This document shows, piece by piece, positions 22,680-27,116 of a stretch of 27,116 bases of DNA. The first letter of the stretch is position 1. Each line of letters opens with the position of its first letter. This DNA comes from Candidatus Dojkabacteria bacterium UBA5749 (GTDB lineage: Bacteria > Patescibacteriota > Dojkabacteria > SC72). The notes under the pieces were generated by a model. The model made no database searches. It saw nothing but the letters and a program-made list of their open reading frames with translations, and had not been told where the DNA came from. The translations under genes and the position numbers were made by a program. Location of the stretch: NCBI GenBank assembly GCA_002419125.1, contig DIFL01000038.1, positions 982 to 28,097 on the forward strand. Direction: 5' to 3'.

Positions 22680-23618
22680 CTTTGTTCCATTGATAAATTC
22701 TGTATTGGTCATGTGTTGTTTCCCTTCTATTTGGAGTTCTAATACCTCTATACACTGATCTCTGTTTTTTGTAGAGAAGAATATCTTACCGTTTTCAATA
22801 AAAAGGGAACCTGGTTTTTCATTAGAATATTTCTTGGTAAGTTGGGCTTTATAGATTTTCATTCTTTTACTGTCTAACATACACCACGCAACTGGCCAAG
22901 GTATCATTGCTCTAATCATTCTTTCAATATACTCTGGTTCCATTTTTTCAAATTGTATTTCAGCATTTTCTTTTGATATATCTTTTTGCCAACAGTATGT
23001 AGCTTTAGAGTCATCTTGCTTTTTAGGTTGTATGTTTCCATTAACCCATTGTTCTAATATATCTCCTATGGTTTTAGAAGATATATTTACCAATCTTTCT
23101 CTTAGTGAGAGGTTTGTATCTGTAGGGGATATTGGTTCTGGTATTGTTTTTAAGATATCTCCCTGGTCTAGGCCAGGAGACATTAACATTACCGTTATTC
23201 CTGTCTCTTTTTCTCCATCAAGTATTGCTTTTTGTATTGGTACTGCTCCTCTGTATTTTGGAAGTAGGGAGAAGTGTATATTTATGGATTTGTATATTGG
23301 GTAATTGATAAAGAAGTCTGGGAGTATTTCTCCAAAGGCTTTACATACTATTAATTCTGGGTTAAATTTGTCTAAGGCTTGTTGATATTTTTCTTTCTGT
23401 TTTTCTGTATGGAAGACCTCTATCCCATTTTCTTTTGCATACTCTTTTACCTTTGAAGGTGTTAATACCTGTTTTCTTCCTACAGGTTTATCCACTGTTG
23501 TAATTACTCCAACAATATCAAATCTTTTGTCTTCAAGAAGTGTGTTAAGAGTTTTTACAGATTCCCAATCTGTTCCAAGAAACAACGTTTTTACAGGTTT
23601 TGTATTTAAATCTCTCAT
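22668..23618 (-). CDS. fmt: Methionyl-tRNA formyltransferase
   Basis: 316 aa, the normal length. It formylates Met on initiator tRNA using 10-formyl-THF. The N-terminal Rossmann-like start is KTLFLGTDWESVKTLNTLL. The catalytic signature is INIHFSLLPKYRGAVPIQKA, then GITVMLMSPGLDQGDIL, with the expected Asn, His and Asp (N-x-H in INIHFS; D in GLDQGD). The C-terminal tRNA-binding OB domain begins around residue 205 (MIPWPVAWCMLDSKRMKIYK). Convergent with the duplicated-repeat gene and divergent from queA. Stop TAG. Confidence 0.95.
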   Translation of the reverse strand: MRDLNTKPVKTLFLGTDWESVKTLNTLLEDKRFDIVGVITTVDKPVGRKQVLTPSKVKEYAKENGIEVFHTEKQKEKYQQALDKFNPELIVCKAFGEILPDFFINYPIYKSINIHFSLLPKYRGAVPIQKAILDGEKETGITVMLMSPGLDQGDILKTIPEPISPTDTNLSLRERLVNISSKTIGDILEQWVNGNIQPKKQDDSKATYCWQKDISKENAEIQFEKMEPEYIERMIRAMIPWPVAWCMLDSKRMKIYKAQLTKKYSNEKPGSLFIENGKIFFSTKNRDQCIEVLELQIEGKQHMTNTEFINGTKNLI

Positions 23619-23633
23619 ACGGATAATTTTACT

Positions 23634-23642
23634 GTAATATCA
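23634..23642 (-). promoter_or_regulatory. fmt promoter (extended -10)
   Basis: On the minus strand TG-A-TATTAC lies at 23642-23634, giving a start near 23627 and a leader of about 9 nt before the ATG at 23618. No clear -35. Confidence 0.4.
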
Positions 23643-23684
23643 ACAAAATTGCTACAAAGCATAACAAAGATTAAGCTTTTGTAA

Positions 23685-23690
23685 TATAAT
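23685..23690 (+). promoter_or_regulatory. queA -10 box
   Basis: TATAAT 10 bases before ATG 23701, so the message would start at about 23697 and be almost leaderless. A leader this short excludes a preQ1 riboswitch. Confidence 0.5.
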
Positions 23691-23700
23691 ACCCATCTAT

Positions 23701-24711
23701 ATGAAAATGTCAGATTTTAAATACAATTTGCCCCAAGAGTTAATTGCACAGTATCCTCCCAAAAAGAGAGGTAGTTCAAATTTGTTGATATTGGATAGAA
23801 ATACAGGAGAGATTGAGCACAGAAAATATTTTAATGTTGTGGAATATATTAAAAAGGGTGATGTTGTAGTGTTAAATGAAACTAGGGTTTTGAATTGTAG
23901 AACTTTCTTTCTTACTCCAAATGAAAAGATGGTAGAGGTTCTTTTTTTAGAAAAGAGAGAGGGAGATTCGTGGTACTGTTTAATTGGAAGAGCAAAGAAT
24001 GTTAAGATTGGAGACATCTTACAGTGTAATGAAATATCAATACTAGTAAAAGAGAGAAAGGAAAATGGTTTTGTAGTAGATTTCACAAAAGGTAGTTCTG
24101 ACGAATTGTTTGCAAAGTATGGTCATACTCCTTTGCCTCCATACATGAAGAGAGGGGATGAGGATAGTGATAGAGATAGGTATAATACTGTATTTTCCTC
24201 TATTCCTGGGGCCGTGGCAGCTCCTACAGCGAGTTTAAATCTAACTAATGAGATATTAGCGGAGATTGAGAAAAAGGGTGCGAAAGTAGTCAAGATTGAG
24301 CTTCGAGTTGGATGGGGAACTTTCGCTCCCATTAGGGAAGAAAATATTGAGGAACATGTTATTCACAAAGAGTATATTAATGTTAGTAAGGAGGTTTCTG
24401 ATTGTATCAACGATTGTAATGGAAGTGTATGGGCATTCGGTACTACTGTTGCAAGAGCACTGGAATCTGCTTACAGTCAGAAAGAGAAGAAGGTATTATC
24501 ATACTCTGGAGATACCGACCTTTACATATATCCAGGGTATCAATGGGAGGTTGTTGATGTTCTTGTCACAAACTTCCATATGCCAGACTCATCATTAATT
24601 CTTTTGGTTTCTTCTTTTGCTGGAAAGGAGTTAATTAAAAAGGCATATGCTGAAGCTTTAGAAAGAGGGTACAAATTCCTAAGCTATGGTGATAGTATGT
24701 TAATTAAGTAA
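23701..24711 (+). CDS. queA: S-adenosylmethionine:tRNA ribosyltransferase-isomerase
   Basis: 336 aa, near the usual 340-350. QueA moves the ribosyl part of SAM onto preQ1 in tRNA, making epoxyqueuosine. Evidence: NLPQELIAQYPPKKRGSSNL at the N-terminus, DVVVLNETRVLNCR, GHTPLPPYMKRGDE, GAVAAPTASLNL, VGWGTFAPIREENIEEHVIH and TNFHMPDSSLILLVSSFAGK. The motif usually written APTAGLHF is APTASLNL here, so its conserved His is Asn. A second ATG at 23707 (MSDFKYNL) is an equally good start. Operon with tgt, 6 bases on, the two consecutive steps of queuosine formation. Confidence 0.94.
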   Translation: MKMSDFKYNLPQELIAQYPPKKRGSSNLLILDRNTGEIEHRKYFNVVEYIKKGDVVVLNETRVLNCRTFFLTPNEKMVEVLFLEKREGDSWYCLIGRAKNVKIGDILQCNEISILVKERKENGFVVDFTKGSSDELFAKYGHTPLPPYMKRGDEDSDRDRYNTVFSSIPGAVAAPTASLNLTNEILAEIEKKGAKVVKIELRVGWGTFAPIREENIEEHVIHKEYINVSKEVSDCINDCNGSVWAFGTTVARALESAYSQKEKKVLSYSGDTDLYIYPGYQWEVVDVLVTNFHMPDSSLILLVSSFAGKELIKKAYAEALERGYKFLSYGDSMLIK

Positions 24712-24717
24712 GTAAAA

Positions 24718-25743
24718 ATGATGAACTTGGACATTCTGAAAGAAAAATATTTTTTTATGCCAGATGCTACTAGAGGAGCAGTTAGATACCTTACCACTAA
24801 GCAATTAGAGGAAACTGGAACAAAAGCCATAGTGACAAACACACTCCATTTATTAATTCACCCAGGTCCAGATGTAATTCAACAGTTAGGGGGAATTAAA
24901 AAGATGATGAATTGGAATGGTATTGTATTTACAGATTCAGGTGGTTTCCAACTTTTTTCTTTGCTTCATTCTAAAAAATGGAAAGGGATAGTTCATGAGA
25001 ATGGGGCTACCTTTAAATCTCCCAAAGAGGGCAATACATATGAATTAACTCCTGAGTCGTCTATTGATATTCAGATGAACATTGGTTCTGATGTTTTAGT
25101 TTGTTTAGATGATTGTAGAGATACTGGTCTTTCAAGGAGTGATGCGCAAAAGTCAGTTGAGAGGACATTAAAATGGGCGGTTAGGTGTAAGGAGCATTTC
25201 AATAGTGAGTACGGTGGTACTGAGAAAACTGGGAGATTGTTGACTTGTGTTGTGCAGGGTTCTAACTTTTTGGATTTAAGGGCGTCCTGTGCTACGGAGT
25301 TATCTCATATTGGGTTTGATGGGTACAATTTCGGAGGGTATGTTGTTGACAAGGAGGGTGCATTGGTTGTTGATGAGATGAGTGCCGTGATTGAAAATAT
25401 TCCAAAAGATACAATTCGGTATGCGATGGGGGTCGGAAAGCCGGAGGATATTTTGAGGGCTGCAAAGATTGGTTACAATGTTTTTGATACAGTATTGGTT
25501 ACACGGAATGCAAGGCATGGAACGGTATACACATCAAAGGGGGCTGTTAGGATAAAGAACAGTGATATGGCTTTGGATCAGACTCCTGTCGATAGCAAGT
25601 GCAACTGCGAGTGTTGCAAAAACTACACAAGAGCGTACCTTCACCACATGCTCAAAAACGAAGAAGCAACCGCGCTTACCCTATTAACCATTCACAACCT
25701 AACCTTCTACCAATCCCTCATAGGGGGCCTGACCCTGCCCTGA
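24718..25743 (+). CDS. tgt: tRNA-guanine transglycosylase, C-terminus replaced by a mobile element
   Basis: 341 aa against about 370-380 normally. Tgt swaps G34 of GUN-anticodon tRNAs for preQ1. Visible: FTDSGGFQLF with general base D73, VCLDDC (131-133), FDTVLVTRNARHG with nucleophile D257, and the zinc ligands C295, C297, C300 and H326 (TIHNL). The preQ1-binding GGLxVGE reads GGYVVDKEG (206-214). After FYQSLI (330-335) the frame enters the Y1 element and ends GGLTLP-TGA, so the last helix (LMxxLRxAI...F) is lost. It is the only gene here ending in TGA. Codons from about residue 291 on are C-ending, unlike the rest. Start MMNLD; ATG 24721 is equivalent. Confidence 0.9.
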   Translation: MMNLDILKEKYFFMPDATRGAVRYLTTKQLEETGTKAIVTNTLHLLIHPGPDVIQQLGGIKKMMNWNGIVFTDSGGFQLFSLLHSKKWKGIVHENGATFKSPKEGNTYELTPESSIDIQMNIGSDVLVCLDDCRDTGLSRSDAQKSVERTLKWAVRCKEHFNSEYGGTEKTGRLLTCVVQGSNFLDLRASCATELSHIGFDGYNFGGYVVDKEGALVVDEMSAVIENIPKDTIRYAMGVGKPEDILRAAKIGYNVFDTVLVTRNARHGTVYTSKGAVRIKNSDMALDQTPVDSKCNCECCKNYTRAYLHHMLKNEEATALTLLTIHNLTFYQSLIGGLTLP

Positions 25744-26302
25744 CCCTATTTTTTGCTTAGCCATTTGTAATCCCCGGCCTTTCTTACCAACCCATCGCGT
25801 ACGGGGTTTTGCCTCAAATATGCACGTGTTCGTATGAGATCCTTTTTGTATGGTAGGTAGTTGGCGTTGTATCTTCCTTGGAAAGCATGTCCTACTCTCT
25901 GGTATTTTCTGTTTATCTCCATGGCAAAAGTACCTATTACCTTTTGCATATATTTAGGTAAGGCTTTTGTGTTTAAAGGAGTTTTAATTATCAAATGGAA
26001 GTGATTGTCCATTATGCAATATGTATCGACACTGATATTACATTCATTTTTATATTTGAAGAGAAGGCTTAGGAAAAGTTGCTTGTCAGCAGGGGCCTTG
26101 AGTATGGCCTCTTTGTTGTTGCCACGGTTGAATACATGGTAGAAGCTGTTGGGCTTAATATCGCGCAAGGGTCTGGACATAGGGAAATGATAGCAGGTCG
26201 AGATTAAATCGGGGTTAACTGGGGTTGGGAAAGGGTCTGACCCTTGAGGGTGGCGGGATTGGGAGAAAAATGGTATCATTGTGAAGTCCTGTATTGTCAT
26301 AG
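25723..26302. mobile_element. Y1 (HUH) transposase element of about 580 bp inserted in tgt
   Basis: The element carries one minus-strand Y1 transposase gene and GC-rich palindromic ends in AT-rich surroundings. Left end: AGGGGGCCTGACCCT and a direct repeat CCTGACCCT (25728-25736, 25739-25747). Right end: perfect palindrome AAGGGTC-T-GACCCTT (26231-26245), overlapping ACCCT-TG-AGGGT (26240-26251). TCATAG stands at both edges (25718-25723 and 26297-26302), as IS200/IS605-type elements carry a cleavage site at the right end like the target on the left. The exact ends are inferred, to within a few bases. Confidence 0.65.
25746..26180 (-). CDS. Y1 (IS200/REP-type) transposase, nucleophile Tyr apparently Phe
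   Basis: 144 aa from MSRPLRDIKPNSFYHVFNRG (start 26180); the frame is open to 26300, but those 40 residues translate the terminal palindrome (QGSDPFPTP). It belongs to the HUH single-strand transposases: the HUH motif is DNHFHLIIKTP (H60, H62), and the C-terminus has GHAFQGRYNANYLPY and YLRQNPVRDGLVRKAGDY. In related proteins the stretch before FN..R..R.GH carries the catalytic Tyr (GTYTxxFN); here it is GTFAMEIN, so F85 stands at that place. It may be inactive. Convergent with tgt, three bases from its stop; stop TAG. Confidence 0.8.
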   Translation of the reverse strand: MSRPLRDIKPNSFYHVFNRGNNKEAILKAPADKQLFLSLLFKYKNECNISVDTYCIMDNHFHLIIKTPLNTKALPKYMQKVIGTFAMEINRKYQRVGHAFQGRYNANYLPYKKDLIRTRAYLRQNPVRDGLVRKAGDYKWLSKK

Positions 26303-26374
26303 TTATTGATTAGGACGGGGATAAGAAATGTTGAATTGTTTCGAATTAATGAAAAATTTTATGAGTTTAATTGA
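26303..26374 (+). pseudogene. Probable displaced 3' end of tgt
   Basis: Right after the second TCATAG a frame reads LLIRTGIRNVE, then ELFRINEKFYEFN and TGA. Joined to tgt residue 335 it gives FYQSLI-LLIRTGI, with the same spacing as E. coli Tgt YYQRLM-AGLRKAI, followed by a Phe-rich end as usual in Tgt. The join needs removal of 580 bases; a clean loss of 579 (one TCATAG repeat) gives a different frame, so the fragment has drifted or the boundary is one base off. Confidence 0.35.
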
Positions 26375-26478
26375 ATTAAATATATTAATGGATAGAGTGG
26401 TTCCGGGTGGTCGGAATCTGTTGTAATTATTCAATTTTCTTTACCCCAAAAAAGTTTTAAATTTTTAACAATACTCAT
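26375..26478. other. AT-rich leader of rny
   Basis: About 100 bp before rny with no gene. I see a short stem TTCCG-GGTGGT-CGGAA (26401-26416) without a T-run, and AT-rich sequence before the ATG. No promoter as clear as the others; TTGTAA at 26422-26427 is a possible -35 without a good -10. Confidence 0.3.
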
Positions 26479-27116
26479 ATGGAGTTAATTATTGGTATTG
26501 TCGCAGCTTTGGTAGGGGGTGCTTCTATGTTCTCTTACTTAAAATTCGCAAAAAAATGGGTCAATGTTAAGGACATCCCAGAAGAGGAAATTGCTAGAGT
26601 TGCTGACAAGCTCATCTCAACAAAGATTGAGGAAGCAGAAAAAGAAATTGAAGAGAACAAAAAGAAGTCAGAAGAACGTTTAAGAGAGCTTAGAAAGGAG
26701 ACCGATGAGCACGAGGAACTTCTTTTAGAGAGAGAGAAGAAGTTAAACGAAAGAACTAAAATGATGGACAAAAAGAGTGAGGAGCTTGAGGTTGCAACTG
26801 AGTCAGTTAAGAAGATGCAAAGGGGTTTAGATAAGACTAGGATTCAACTCAAGGAGGAATTAGAAAGGATTTCTGGTTTAACTCAAGAGGAGGCGAAACA
26901 GAAGTTGATGAGTCAGGTTGATGAAGACATGAAAGATTACGAAGCCAAGAAGATAAGACTGGCAGAGAAACATGTGGAAGAGATTGCAGACGAAAGAGGT
27001 AAGGAGATTTTGGTTGAGTCTATGCAAAGGATTGTAACAGACTATGTAGGAGAAACTACTACTTCAACGATAAAGATAGAAGACGACAAAGTTAAAGGTA
27101 GAGTAATAGGAAAAGA
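26479..27116 (+). CDS. rny: Ribonuclease Y, partial (C-terminus off right edge)
   Basis: The first 212 codons of a protein of about 500. RNase Y is a membrane-anchored endonuclease that starts mRNA decay. N-terminal membrane helix MELIIGIVAALVGGASMFSY. Residues about 30-165 are a long charged coiled coil (EEAEKEIEENKKKSEERLRE; ELEVATESVKKMQRG). Then the conserved approach to the KH domain: KHVEEIADERGKEILVESMQ, RIVTDYVGETTTSTIKIED and DKVKGRVIGKE, the family's KGRIIGREGRN region. The HD catalytic domain is beyond the window. It starts without a Shine-Dalgarno, 176 bp after the mobile element. Confidence 0.92.
   Translation, partial: MELIIGIVAALVGGASMFSYLKFAKKWVNVKDIPEEEIARVADKLISTKIEEAEKEIEENKKKSEERLRELRKETDEHEELLLEREKKLNERTKMMDKKSEELEVATESVKKMQRGLDKTRIQLKEELERISGLTQEEAKQKLMSQVDEDMKDYEAKKIRLAEKHVEEIADERGKEILVESMQRIVTDYVGETTTSTIKIEDDKVKGRVIGK

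Noticed and set aside
942..23618. UGA reassigned to Gly or Trp
   Set aside because: All conserved proteins read at full length with no in-frame TGA, so the standard code fits; only the rarity of TGA as stop is notable.
23619..23700. preQ1 riboswitch before queA
   Set aside because: The predicted leader is about 4 nt and no preQ1 aptamer sequence is present.
24296..24598. Plus-strand 100-codon frame inside queA
   Set aside because: Lies wholly within queA in another frame, with no family resemblance.
26181..26300. Forty-residue N-terminal extension of the transposase
   Set aside because: It translates the terminal palindrome of the element, and the family begins at MSRPLR.
26401..26416. Terminator before rny (TTCCG stem)
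   Set aside because: A five-base stem with no T-run; too weak to call.
1..27116. CRISPR arrays, tRNA genes, 16S/23S genes
   Set aside because: No spaced direct repeats, no cloverleaf with the T-loop GTTC pattern and no rRNA core sequences seen.

Overview
The window is AT-rich, tightly packed bacterial DNA that reads with the standard genetic code. It holds one long ribosomal-protein/translation cluster flanked by housekeeping genes. The lack of rpmD (L30) between rpsE and rplO, the near-absence of rpmC (L29), several non-canonical but intact core enzymes, and the short gaps all suggest a reduced-genome member of the Candidate Phyla Radiation (Patescibacteria). I cannot name the phylum. Conserved genes show no in-frame UGA, which argues against the UGA=Gly lineages (Absconditabacteria/Gracilibacteria).

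Layout. Positions 1-872 (minus strand) hold the N-terminal 290 residues of a secreted DUF348-G5-lysozyme-like wall enzyme that runs off the left edge. It diverges from a TPR lipoprotein (942-2375). Next come fusA and tuf, each with its own promoter, and then an almost gapless run on the plus strand: rpsJ-rplC-rplD-rplW-rplB-rpsS-rplV-rpsC-rplP-(rpmC remnant)-rpsQ-rplN-rplX-rplE-rpsN-rpsH-rplF-rplR-rpsE-rplO-secY-adk-infA-rpmJ-rpsM-rpsK-rpsD-rpoA-rplQ-rplM-rpsI. This is the S10, spc and alpha operons joined to the L13-S9 pair. There is no map gene between adk and infA, and no rpsL/rpsG before fusA. After rpsI come a DUF4349 membrane protein, the RNase P RNA gene (rnpB), an unrecognised protein built from an internal duplication, and convergent fmt. 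queA-tgt, divergent from fmt, carry out two tRNA queuosine steps. A Y1 (HUH) transposase element of about 580 bp sits in the end of tgt. The window ends in the first 212 codons of RNase Y (rny).

The genes supply ribosome assembly (25 ribosomal proteins), initiation (infA, fmt), elongation (fusA, tuf), transcription (rpoA), membrane insertion (secY), nucleotide balance (adk), tRNA processing and modification (rnpB, queA, tgt) and RNA turnover (rny).

Main points for a second look: (1) EF-G and EF-Tu both lack the Asp of the guanine-specifying NKxD motif and both have altered G5 motifs, while G1 and G3 are intact; (2) a C-terminal shred of L29 survives where rpmC should be; (3) tgt has lost its last helix to the transposase element, its likely displaced 3' end lies beyond the element, and its last 130 bp before the element have foreign-looking codons; (4) starts lack Shine-Dalgarno sequences, while promoters repeatedly show an extended TGn -10 box; (5) UGA is almost unused as a stop; (6) a novel duplicated protein follows rnpB.
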